Positions 1 to 6,212 of a DNA stretch of 36,413 nucleotides are shown here, in pieces (the first letter of the stretch is position 1; each line of letters starts with the position of its first letter). This stretch comes from Spirochaetota bacterium (lineage in GTDB: Bacteria > Spirochaetota > UBA4802 > UBA5550): assembly GCA_016929135.1 (NCBI GenBank), contig JAFGJK010000123.1, forward strand, positions 1 to 36,413, given 5' to 3'. The notes under the pieces are model-generated. The model searched no databases. It saw nothing but the letters and a program-made list of their open reading frames with translations, and was not told the origin of the DNA. The translations under genes were made by a program, and so were the position numbers.

Positions 1-1
1 G

Positions 2-196
2 CCCGGATGGGCGCGCGGCTACGCGCCCTATCCCTACGCACCGTACCCGGGGCAGTACGGCGAGATGACGCCGGAGCGCGAGATCGAGGCGCTGAGGGGA
101 CAGACCGATTTCTTCCAGAACCAGGTCAATGCCCTCAATGAGCGCATCAGGGAGCTCGAGGAGATCGCGTTGAAAAAACGTGGTGACGCCGAATGA
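2..196 (+). CDS. DUF5320-type protein, C-terminal part (5' end outside window)
   Basis: The frame is open from base 2 to a TGA at 194-196. It gives a Gly/Pro/Tyr-rich stretch (GYAPYPYAPYPGQYG) followed by a short amphipathic helix with REIEALRGQTDFFQNQVN and RIRELEEIA. A Gly/aromatic-rich N-terminal part followed by a short coiled coil of this kind is the layout of DUF5320 proteins, which usually sit next to NifX-family genes. The function of the family is unknown; oligomerisation through the coiled coil is inference. It is encoded 99 bp upstream of the NifX gene and probably belongs to the same cluster. Only the last 64 residues are visible. Confidence 0.75.
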   Translation, partial: PGWARGYAPYPYAPYPGQYGEMTPEREIEALRGQTDFFQNQVNALNERIRELEEIALKKRGDAE

Positions 197-205
197 TGCG
201 TCTGT

Positions 206-241
206 GCCGGCGGCTATTTACACTGTATCGATGCCGCCGGC
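206..241. other. Inverted repeat between DUF5320 and nifX-like genes
   Basis: GCCGGCGGC at 206-214 is matched perfectly by GCCGCCGGC at 233-241, with an 18-base loop. The flanking T205/A242 extends the stem. No T-run follows on either strand, so it is not a canonical terminator. It lies just before the strong ribosome binding site of the nifX-like gene, so it may be a partial terminator, an mRNA processing site or an operator. Confidence 0.45.
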
Positions 242-295
242 ATGACTACGGTACGGGCGCTGGAATTGTACTTATAACGGTGAGGAGGTAGGTGC

Positions 296-667
296 ATGAA
301 ACTGTGCGTGACCTCGACGGGGCCGTCCCTGGAGAGCATGATGGACCCCCGTTTTGGCAGGTGTATTTATTTTATTATCGTTGAACCGGATTCCATGCAG
401 TTCGAAGCGGTCGAGAACGATGCCTCGGGCGCCGCCGGTGGCGCCGGGGTGCAGTCGGCGAAGGCCGTGGCCGACAGCGGCGCCGGTGTGGTGATCACGG
501 GGAACGTGGGGCCCAAGGCGTACCAGGCGCTCAGCGCCGCGGGGATAGCAATCGTCACCGGTGCCGAGGGCGTGTCCGTGAAGGAGGCGGTGCAGAACTA
601 TCTTTCCGGCAAATACCGGCCGGTGGCAGGCGCCACCGTACAGGCCCACTCCGGCCTGGGGGGATGA
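296..667 (+). CDS. NifX/NifB-family molybdenum-iron cluster-binding protein (orange-protein-like)
   Basis: This 123-residue protein is close to the usual size of stand-alone NifX/NafY-fold proteins. The diagnostic N-terminal motif is present: a beta strand MKLCVTSTGPSL followed by DPRFGRC at residues 17-23. The core is Gly/Ala-rich and ends in AVQNYLSGKY. Family members bind metal-sulfur clusters such as FeMo-co precursors in nitrogen fixers or the Mo-Cu-S cluster of the Desulfovibrio orange protein (ORP). Start choice: the ATG at 296 follows GAGGAGG (282-288) at ideal spacing. It is followed by ferredoxin, MinD-type ATPases and assembly factors, which matches ORP operons better than nif operons, since no nitrogenase is visible. 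Cluster type is inference; Cys4 and Cys23 are the only cysteines. Confidence 0.88.
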   Translation: MKLCVTSTGPSLESMMDPRFGRCIYFIIVEPDSMQFEAVENDASGAAGGAGVQSAKAVADSGAGVVITGNVGPKAYQALSAAGIAIVTGAEGVSVKEAVQNYLSGKYRPVAGATVQAHSGLGG

Positions 668-671
668 CGCC

Positions 672-1130
672 GTGCGCCGTGGAGGGGGTTTCCATCGCAG
701 GGGGCGGGGCCGCCGCAGGGGCCGCTTTCCCGGACTGTCCCGGGATTACCCGGGGATCGCCGGAAGGTCCGGATCGCGGTACAGCCGGGGTGAATTCGGC
801 GTACCGGCGGGAAGTGGCCTTTCCGGGATGGTGATGCGGGCCCTATCCTTTTTCCGGACCGGTCCTGCCGCTATCGACGGGCGGCGGACTGCCGCGCGAG
901 ATGAGAATCTGCTGGGAGAACAGCGAGGGATCAGATCAACGGGTAGAGGTGGTATGCGTATGACGGCACAAGTGGACAAGAAGACATGCAGCGGGTGCGG
1001 GGCCTGCGCGGGCGAGTGCCCCAACGGGGCGATTATCGTGGACGATGTTGCCACTGTTGACGAGGGGCTCTGTACGGGATGCGGCATATGTGTCGACGCC
1101 TGTCCCCTCGAGGCAATAACCATGAAGTAG
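672..1130 (+). CDS. 2x[4Fe-4S] ferredoxin, possibly with an Arg/Gly-rich N-terminal extension
   Basis: The last 59 residues are a clear bacterial ferredoxin: CSGCGACAGECPNGAI and CTGCGICVDACPLEAI give two complete CxxCxxCxxxCP motifs for two [4Fe-4S] clusters. The start is uncertain. A GTG at 672, four bases after the nifX stop, opens an Arg/Gly/Ser-rich extension with no recognised domain. ATG codons at 954 and 960 behind AGAGG (945-949) would give a compact ferredoxin beginning MRMTAQVDKKTC. The short form is well supported. The long form keeps the operon spacing tight but has the composition of a GC-rich shadow frame. Likely role: electron donor to the neighbouring ATPases or the NifX-type protein. 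Confidence 0.75.
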   Translation: MRRGGGFHRRGRGRRRGRFPGLSRDYPGIAGRSGSRYSRGEFGVPAGSGLSGMVMRALSFFRTGPAAIDGRRTAARDENLLGEQRGIRSTGRGGMRMTAQVDKKTCSGCGACAGECPNGAIIVDDVATVDEGLCTGCGICVDACPLEAITMK

Positions 1131-1159
1131 GGATGAATACCGTATTGAGGGGGTGCTAT

Positions 1160-1447
1160 ATGCGTGGAGGACAGGGGAGAGGAGGCGGAAATGGATGCGG
1201 CCGCGGCCAGGGTCGCGGCAAGGGCCAGGGACAGGGCAAGGGCCAGGGACAGGGCATGGGCCAGGGTCGCGGCAAGGGCCAGGGACAGGGCATGGGCCCG
1301 GGAAGACCGGAGAGAGGGACCGTCGACGCGGTCAATGAATGCGTGTGCCCCGACTGCGGCGCCAGGCAGGCGCCCTCGCAGGGGACCCCCTGCGTCCAGT
1401 TGCGCTGCCGGAACTGCGGAGCGCTCCTGCGGACTGTTGAGGGGTGA
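1160..1447 (+). CDS. Glycine-rich repeat protein with C-terminal zinc ribbon
   Basis: The ATG at 1160 follows GAGGGGG (1147-1153). An open frame extends further upstream, but it overlaps the ferredoxin gene and lacks a better ribosome site. The roughly 95-residue product has an N-terminal half of alternating Gly with Gln, Arg, Lys and Met, encoded by five 18-bp repeats. Its C-terminal half has two CxxC pairs (CPDCG and CRNCG, plus two further cysteines) that look like a zinc ribbon or rubredoxin-like knuckle. Small proteins with a Gly/Arg-rich lead and a CPxCG knuckle occur in NifX/MinD-ferredoxin clusters; no biochemical role is known to me. Metal carriage or RNA/protein docking would be speculation. 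It lies 6 bp before the first MinD ATPase. Confidence 0.75.
   Translation: MRGGQGRGGGNGCGRGQGRGKGQGQGKGQGQGMGQGRGKGQGQGMGPGRPERGTVDAVNECVCPDCGARQAPSQGTPCVQLRCRNCGALLRTVEG
1205..1294 (+). repeat. Five 18-bp tandem repeats inside a coding region
   Basis: Five consecutive 18-base units begin with GGCCAGGG at 1205, 1223, 1241, 1259 and 1277. They differ only at a few positions (GGTCGCGGCAAG, GGACAGGGCAAG or GGACAGGGCATG tails). The unit is six codons long, so copy-number change preserves frame. It encodes GQGRGK, GQGQGK or GQGQGM. The order RGK, QGK, QGM, RGK, QGM suggests duplication of larger blocks. Confidence 0.95.
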
Positions 1448-1453
1448 GCCGAT

Positions 1454-2317
1454 ATGGTTATAGCAATCGCCAGCGGCAAGGGGGGGACGGGAAAGACCAC
1501 AGTGGCGGCGAACCTCGCCTTTATGCTCGATGACGCGCAGGTGATCGATTGCGACGTGGAGGAGCCCAACGCGCACCTTTTTCTGAAGCCTGTGATGAAT
1601 ACAAAGGAGACTGCGGGTCTTCCCGTTCCGGTGGTGGACGAATCTCTCTGTACCGGTTGCGGCAGGTGCGGCGAAGTGTGCCAGTACAGCGCCATCGTCG
1701 TGATTCAGAAAAAGGTGATGGTCTTTCACGAGCTCTGCCACGGCTGCGGGGCCTGCGCCTATTTCTGCCCGGAGAAGGCGATACGAGAGGAGGAGCGGGA
1801 GATCGGAATAATAGAGAGCGGCACGGCGGGTGGACTCTCCTTCGTCCACGGGATACTGAACATCGGGGAACCCATGGCCCCTCCGCTCATCCGAAAGGTC
1901 AAGGAGCGGATCGAGCGTGGCCGTACGGTCATCATCGACGCCCCCCCGGGCACCTCCTGCCCGGTCGTGGAGACCGTCAGGGACGCGGATTTCTGCGTGC
2001 TGGTGACAGAGCCGACCCCCTTCGGTCTGAACGATCTGGAGCTGGCGGTGGAGATGGTCAGGAAATTGGGGATACCCATGGGGGTGGTGATCAACTCGTG
2101 CACCATTGGCGATTCCGGGGTGCGAGAGTACTGCGAGCGCGAAGGAATCCCGGTACTGATGTCCATGCCCTGGGACCGGCGCATCGCGGAGCAGTATTCC
2201 TCTGGGATGCTGATGCTCCGGAACCTGCGGGAATACCGGGAGCATTACGGATCGCTTATCACAAACATCAGGGCGGAGTTATCCAGAGATGAAACAGCTC
2301 ACTGTCATCAGCGGTAA
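1454..2317 (+). CDS. MinD/Mrp-type P-loop ATPase with inserted 2x[4Fe-4S] domain (first copy)
   Basis: 287 residues. A deviant Walker A motif GKGGTGKTT lies at residues 8-16, a switch region VIDCDVEEPNAHLF near 30-43, and Walker B IIDAPPG around 160-166. Between the strand after switch I and the rest of the fold sits a ferredoxin insertion with CxxCxxCxxxC sets at Cys66/69/72/76 and Cys95/98/101/105. This architecture is typical of the paired ATPases of ORP operons in Desulfovibrio and of related archaeal proteins. They are thought to couple ATP hydrolysis to metal-cluster handling, but the reaction is not established. GAGGGGTGAG precedes the ATG. The 3' end overlaps the next ATPase by 29 bp, implying translational coupling and possibly a heterodimer. 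Confidence 0.92.
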   Translation: MVIAIASGKGGTGKTTVAANLAFMLDDAQVIDCDVEEPNAHLFLKPVMNTKETAGLPVPVVDESLCTGCGRCGEVCQYSAIVVIQKKVMVFHELCHGCGACAYFCPEKAIREEEREIGIIESGTAGGLSFVHGILNIGEPMAPPLIRKVKERIERGRTVIIDAPPGTSCPVVETVRDADFCVLVTEPTPFGLNDLELAVEMVRKLGIPMGVVINSCTIGDSGVREYCEREGIPVLMSMPWDRRIAEQYSSGMLMLRNLREYREHYGSLITNIRAELSRDETAHCHQR

Positions 2318-3149
2318 GGGGGGGACGGGCAAGACGAGCATCACGGCGGCGCTCTCGATTCTGAGCGGGAAGGCGGTGATCGCCGATTGCGATGTCGATG
2401 CCGCGGACCTGCACCTGCTGCTGGAGCCGGAGGTCAGGGATTCCGGCGATTTCAGCGGGGGGAAGATCGCCCGCATCGACCAATCGAAGTGCAGCCGCTG
2501 CGGCCTCTGCGTCCGGGTGTGCCGTTTTGACGCCATAGAGGATTTTACCGTCGATTCCGTCTCCTGCGAGGGCTGCGGATTCTGCTTCCATGTCTGTCCC
2601 GAGGGGGCCATCGTGATGGAGAGCACCATCTCTGGTCGATGGCATGTGTCCGGCACCAGGGCGGGGACCATGGCACACGCCAGGCTCGGAATTGCCGAGG
2701 AGAATTCCGGAAAGCTGGTGACCCTGGTGCGCCGAAAGGCGGTGAACTGCGCCGAGGATGAGGGGGCCGTTTCCGTCATCACCGACGGGCCCCCGGGAAT
2801 CGGGTGTCCCGTCATCGCCTCGATCACCGGCGCCGACCTGCTGCTGGCGGTCACGGAGCCCACCGTCTCGGGGATCCACGATCTGGAGCGGGTGGTGGGG
2901 GTCGCCGGCCATTTCCATATCCCGGTGCTCGTCTGTATCAACAAGTGCGATATCAATCCCTACAACGCCGGTCTCATCGAGCAGTTCTGCGACGAGCGGG
3001 GACTCGCGGTGGTGGGGAAGATACCCTACGATCCGGAGGTGACCAGGGCGATGATAGAGCGAAAGTCAGTGGTGGAGCACGACTGCGGCGCCGTGACCGC
3101 GGAGGTGAGACTGATGTGGGACAAAATACGGCCCATGCTGCAGGAGTGA
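2289..3149 (+). CDS. MinD/Mrp-type P-loop ATPase with inserted 2x[4Fe-4S] domain (second copy)
   Basis: 286 residues, paralogous to the gene just upstream. Walker A GKGGTGKTS is at residues 9-17, IADCDVDAADLHLLLEP follows, and Walker B VITDGPPG is near 163-170. Ferredoxin cysteines are Cys68/71/74/78 and Cys93/96/99/103. The ATG lies inside the end of the previous gene. The two copies differ in switch and C-terminal segments, so they are ancient paralogues rather than a recent duplication. Paired ATPases of this type are the hallmark of ORP-like clusters. Likely a soluble cytoplasmic protein acting with the NifX-family protein and ferredoxin; the substrate is unknown. Confidence 0.92.
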   Translation: MKQLTVISGKGGTGKTSITAALSILSGKAVIADCDVDAADLHLLLEPEVRDSGDFSGGKIARIDQSKCSRCGLCVRVCRFDAIEDFTVDSVSCEGCGFCFHVCPEGAIVMESTISGRWHVSGTRAGTMAHARLGIAEENSGKLVTLVRRKAVNCAEDEGAVSVITDGPPGIGCPVIASITGADLLLAVTEPTVSGIHDLERVVGVAGHFHIPVLVCINKCDINPYNAGLIEQFCDERGLAVVGKIPYDPEVTRAMIERKSVVEHDCGAVTAEVRLMWDKIRPMLQE

Positions 3150-3156
3150 CACCTCC

Positions 3157-3456
3157 ATGGAGCTGAAGGATCTCGTTTTGAAACGGCTTGCCGGCGTCGT
3201 CGACCCGGGGACCAACTCCGACGTGATGGCCATGGGCCTGGTGAGAAACCTCGCGGTGAATTCACGGGGCGAGGTCTCCCTGGAGTTTTGTCCCTCCTCC
3301 TCGGAATGCCCGCTGGTGATTCCCCTGGCATTCAGGATCAGGGAGGCGGTGGAGGGGACCGAGGGGGTGACGGCTGCCACGGTCACGGTGACCGGGCACC
3401 GCATGGCGGCGGAGGTCACCGCCATGGTCAATGAGAGGGGGGCGGAGAATGAATAG
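3157..3456 (+). CDS. MIP18-family (DUF59) metal-sulfur cluster assembly factor
   Basis: 99 residues, the usual size for a single DUF59 domain. The N-terminal part carries the family signature in the form [17 protein letters not shown], equivalent to the DPE...DLGLV segment of SufT/PaaD/MIP18 proteins. The loop [10 protein letters not shown] replaces the usual TxPxCPL and retains the conserved cysteine. These proteins help in maturation or transfer of Fe-S clusters, as in Suf systems and eukaryotic CIA. The gene starts 7 bp after the second ATPase, and its last 8 bp overlap the DnaJ start. That fits a cluster-delivery role within this operon. Confidence 0.82.
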   Translation: MELKDLVLKRLAGVVDPGTNSDVMAMGLVRNLAVNSRGEVSLEFCPSSSECPLVIPLAFRIREAVEGTEGVTAATVTVTGHRMAAEVTAMVNERGAENE

Positions 3457-3985
3457 CCGCGATCACTATGCGGTGCTGGGTGTCGCCCAGGAAGCCAACG
3501 GGGATGAGATCAAGCGGGCCTTCCGGAGACTGGCGATGCAGTACCATCCCGACAGAAACCCGGGGGACCGCGAGGCCGAACAGAGGTTCAAGGAGATCGC
3601 CGATTCCTACGCCGTTCTGGCGGATCCGGAGAAAAAGAGGATCTACGACGTCTCACTGAGTGGCGCGCCGATGTTCGGGGCGGGACTCTTTCGAGGGACC
3701 GGAATGCAGGGTGGCGGCGGCTGCGGCCGCGGCAGGGGATGCCGCGGCGGGCGGGGGAGATTCGGCAGGTGGGCCGCCCTCGCCGCATCCTGCGACATGG
3801 AGCTGACGGTGGAGGAGGCGCGAAGGGGAGCGAGAAAGACCGCTGTCGCGGAGGGCCCCACGGGCCGTTTTTCCATTTCCGTGGAGGTCCCGCCCGGTAC
3901 CGGGGACGGGACGGTCTTCAGGACGGAGGCGTCCCCGGAGATGTTTCCCCTCCGGATCGTCGATATACATATCAGGATTGTATGA
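3449..3985 (+). CDS. Short DnaJ-type co-chaperone (J domain, Gly/Cys-rich linker, one C-terminal substrate-binding domain)
   Basis: The ATG at 3449 follows GAGGGGGG, with overlap into the preceding gene. The N-terminal J domain is intact with HPD at residues 33-35 and the helix IV region [15 protein letters not shown] linker rich in Gly, Arg and Cys follows ([15 protein letters not shown]). The end resembles one DnaJ C-terminal beta domain ([14 protein letters not shown]... [14 protein letters not shown]). At 178 residues it is half of a full DnaJ: the zinc finger with four CxxCxGxG repeats and the second C-terminal domain are absent. Its place between MIP18 and NifU-like genes suggests a dedicated J-protein for cluster transfer, similar in role but not in sequence to HscB. 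It would need DnaK, which is not in this window. Confidence 0.85.
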   Translation: MNSRDHYAVLGVAQEANGDEIKRAFRRLAMQYHPDRNPGDREAEQRFKEIADSYAVLADPEKKRIYDVSLSGAPMFGAGLFRGTGMQGGGGCGRGRGCRGGRGRFGRWAALAASCDMELTVEEARRGARKTAVAEGPTGRFSISVEVPPGTGDGTVFRTEASPEMFPLRIVDIHIRIV

Positions 3986-4018
3986 GCGCGCTATGCGCGG
4001 GGGGAGGACGCCGATTCT

Positions 4019-4414
4019 ATGAGTCCAGCAATGGTGAACAGCGGCGGTGGGAATGCCGGCGGTGAAGGGGAGGGGCGGCCGGAAAATTTGGGACGCATGA
4101 ACGATCCGGACGCCTCTGCCTACATCAAGGGACTGTGCGGCGACACCATGGAGATGTACCTCATCATCCGGCAGGGGCGCGTTATGGAATCGATGTTCTA
4201 CACCGACGGGTGCGAATCCTCCACCGCCTTCGGGTCGGCGGTGGCCCGGCTCGCCTCGGGACGAACCCTCCAGGAGGTGCTGTGCATCTCGCCGGCTGCC
4301 GCCTTAGACGCCCTGGGGAACAATCCCCGGCTGGAGTCGCACTGCGCCATTCTGGCGGTCATGACACTGTACAAGGCGGTGGCAGATTACCTGCTCAGGT
4401 GTGAAAGAACCTAG
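4019..4414 (+). CDS. NifU/IscU-like iron-sulfur scaffold protein
   Basis: 131 residues with all three scaffold cysteines: Cys40 in CGD (Asp42 also conserved), Cys65 in TDGCESS and Cys109 after His108. An N-terminal Gly-rich tail of about 30 residues precedes the domain; a shorter start at 4097 (MNDPDASAY) is possible, but GGGGGAGGAC before 4019 favours the longer form. Members assemble [2Fe-2S] and [4Fe-4S] clusters from sulfur delivered by a cysteine desulfurase, and none is encoded here. The gene follows the J-protein by 33 bp and precedes psd by 12 bp. A second, longer NifU-like gene lies at 34171-34680. Confidence 0.85.
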   Translation: MSPAMVNSGGGNAGGEGEGRPENLGRMNDPDASAYIKGLCGDTMEMYLIIRQGRVMESMFYTDGCESSTAFGSAVARLASGRTLQEVLCISPAAALDALGNNPRLESHCAILAVMTLYKAVADYLLRCERT

Positions 4415-4426
4415 GGACCGCGGCCC

Positions 4427-5293
4427 ATGATGCGCACCTATGCGGTCATTCCCTCGCGGGCGCTTTCGCGGATCGCAGGACGCCTCTCCCGACTCAGGCC
4501 CCCGCGGCGGATGCTGGACTGCTGCATCCGCCGCTATGCCGCGTACTACGGCGTCGACACCGGGGAGATGGAGGTGCCGCCGGGGGGATTCAGCAGCTTC
4601 AACCAGTTCTTCACCAGGCGCCTTGCGGAGGGGGCAAGGTCGGTGGACGGTGACGGCCGCGCCGTGGTATCTCCCGTGGACGGGAGGATCGACCAGTTCG
4701 GCGGGATACGGTCAGGGACGATGCCCCAGGCGAAGGGGATAACCTATTCGCTGTTCAGGCTCATCCCCTCCGATGCGGCGAGGGCCTTTGCCGACGGCGA
4801 TTTCATCACCATCTACCTCGCCCCCGGCGATTATCATCGGATCCATTCCCCCGTGGACGGGACGATCACCGGGTATCTGCACATTCCCGGCAGGCTCCTG
4901 AGCGTGCGCCCCTCCATGGCGCGGACGGTGCCGGACCTCTACACCGGGAACGAGCGGGTCGTCACCTTCATCAGCTCGGCGCGGGGGACGGTGGCGGTCT
5001 GCAAGGTGGGGGCGGCGAACGTCGGCGCCGTCACCCTGAGCTACGACGAGGCAGCGTCGGGACATTTTTCACGAAGGCCGGCGGAACGGGCCTACGGGCC
5101 GGCGGAGCGGCGGGATGTCCGCCGCGGCGACGAGATCGGGGTGTTCAATCTCGGTTCGACGGTCATCGCGCTTTTTGAAAGGGGGATGCTCCGCTTCACG
5201 GTGGATGCCGCGGGGCGGCGCGTACGGATGGGGGAGCAAATCGCGGTCCTCACTGACCGCAACACTACAGGGAAAACAGGAAGGGGAAAATGA
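4427..5293 (+). CDS. psd: Phosphatidylserine decarboxylase
   Basis: 288 residues. Makes phosphatidylethanolamine from phosphatidylserine at the inner membrane. The self-cleavage motif LGST at residues 242-245 marks the pyruvoyl serine (Ser244). The catalytic partners are also visible: Asp85 in SPVDGR and His140 in YHRIHSPVDG. FNQFFTRRL near residue 58 is the usual N-terminal family motif. The length fits the single-chain proenzyme. Two ATGs in a row (4427 and 4430) could serve as start. It overlaps the DUF89 gene by 4 bp (ATGA) and lies directly behind the cluster-assembly genes, probably in one transcript; a functional link is not obvious. Confidence 0.93.
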   Translation: MMRTYAVIPSRALSRIAGRLSRLRPPRRMLDCCIRRYAAYYGVDTGEMEVPPGGFSSFNQFFTRRLAEGARSVDGDGRAVVSPVDGRIDQFGGIRSGTMPQAKGITYSLFRLIPSDAARAFADGDFITIYLAPGDYHRIHSPVDGTITGYLHIPGRLLSVRPSMARTVPDLYTGNERVVTFISSARGTVAVCKVGAANVGAVTLSYDEAASGHFSRRPAERAYGPAERRDVRRGDEIGVFNLGSTVIALFERGMLRFTVDAAGRRVRMGEQIAVLTDRNTTGKTGRGK

Positions 5294-6141
5294 GATCGAG
5301 TCTGGAATGCATCCCCTGCTTCGCACGGCAGGCCATCGACGCGGTGCGCGTGGCGGTGAATGACGAGGCGCAGAGGATGACGGTGATGCGCCGCATCATG
5401 GGCGAGCTGTCGCTGATAGACTTCCGGCAGCCGCCCCCCGTGGCGGCGCGGACGATACACCGGATTCTCAGAAGCGAGACCGGCGTCGACGATCCGTTCC
5501 GCGGCGCCAAGGAGCGCTTCACCGCCATGGCGATGGAGCTGCTCCCCTCGTTCGAGAAGAGGATCGCCCGCTACGCCGACCGATTCGCCGCGGCGGTGCG
5601 GCTCGCCGTGGCGGGGAACGTCATCGACCTGGGTGCGAAGGGTGACCTCACGGAGGAGGAGGCCTTCGATGCCGTGGGGCGCGCCCTGGACGAGCCGGTC
5701 GCCGGCGATATAGGCGCGCTGGAGCGAGCCGTATCCTCGGCATCGAAGATTCTGTACGTCGCCGACAACGCGGGCGAGTTGGTGTTCGACCGCCCGCTCA
5801 TCGGAATGCTCCCCGCCGGCTGCGTCACGGTGGCGGTGAGGGGCGTGCCGGTCATCAACGATGCCACCAGGGAGGACGCGGTTGCCGCAGGGATACCGGA
5901 CATCGCCGCGGTGATCGACAACGGTTCCGATGCCCCCGGCACCGTGCTGGAAGACTGCGGGAGCGAATTTCTGAGGGCCTATCAGAACGCCGATCTGGTC
6001 ATATCCAAGGGACAGGGGAACTACGAGACGCTGAGCGATGAGGACAAGAACATCTTCTTTCTCTTCAAGGTCAAGTGTCCGGTGGTGGCGGGGCACAGCG
6101 GGCTGGGACAGGGCACCCACGCAGTGCTGAGGGGGGGGTAG
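5290..6141 (+). CDS. DUF89/ARMT1-like damage-control phosphatase
   Basis: 283 residues of the archaeal/bacterial DUF89 type. The N-terminal CxxC (Cys7 and Cys10, ECIPC) marks the subfamily. Putative metal-binding residues lie in VADNAGELVFDR (Asp159, Asn160, Asp167), and the phosphate-binding segment is KGQGNYETL at residues 240-248. The DUF89 family comprises metal-dependent phosphatases that act on side-product sugar phosphates or damaged phosphometabolites; the substrate here is unknown. Translation is coupled to psd through an ATGA overlap. A GC-rich hairpin follows the stop. Confidence 0.85.
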   Translation: MRSSLECIPCFARQAIDAVRVAVNDEAQRMTVMRRIMGELSLIDFRQPPPVAARTIHRILRSETGVDDPFRGAKERFTAMAMELLPSFEKRIARYADRFAAAVRLAVAGNVIDLGAKGDLTEEEAFDAVGRALDEPVAGDIGALERAVSSASKILYVADNAGELVFDRPLIGMLPAGCVTVAVRGVPVINDATREDAVAAGIPDIAAVIDNGSDAPGTVLEDCGSEFLRAYQNADLVISKGQGNYETLSDEDKNIFFLFKVKCPVVAGHSGLGQGTHAVLRGG

Positions 6142-6166
6142 TCACCTGACCGCCGGTAATCCCGGG

Positions 6167-6200
6167 GGGGGGCCGCCGGCCGTGGAGCCGCGGCCGCCCC
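6167..6200. terminator. GC-rich hairpin between convergent genes
   Basis: GGGGGGCCGC at 6167-6176 can pair with GCGGCCGCCCC at 6190-6200, with a single bulged G. It lies between the convergent stops at 6141 and 6213. No T-run follows on either strand, so it is at best a weak or Rho-assisted bidirectional terminator. Confidence 0.3.
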
Positions 6201-6212
6201 AGGGGCTCATTG

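Noticed and set aside
1205..1294. Possible CRISPR or regulatory repeat array
   Set aside because: The units are head-to-tail without spacers and are in frame with a coding sequence, so it is a coding tandem repeat.
746..2245. A 499-residue open frame on the minus strand
   Set aside because: It is antisense to the ferredoxin, repeat protein and first ATPase, and is His/Arg/Pro-rich, as is usual for shadow frames in GC-rich DNA.
296..4414. Reading the locus as a nitrogen-fixation cluster
   Set aside because: NifX-like and NifU-like proteins occur, but no nifHDK, nifEN or nifB is visible, and paired MinD-ferredoxin ATPases point to an ORP-type cluster.
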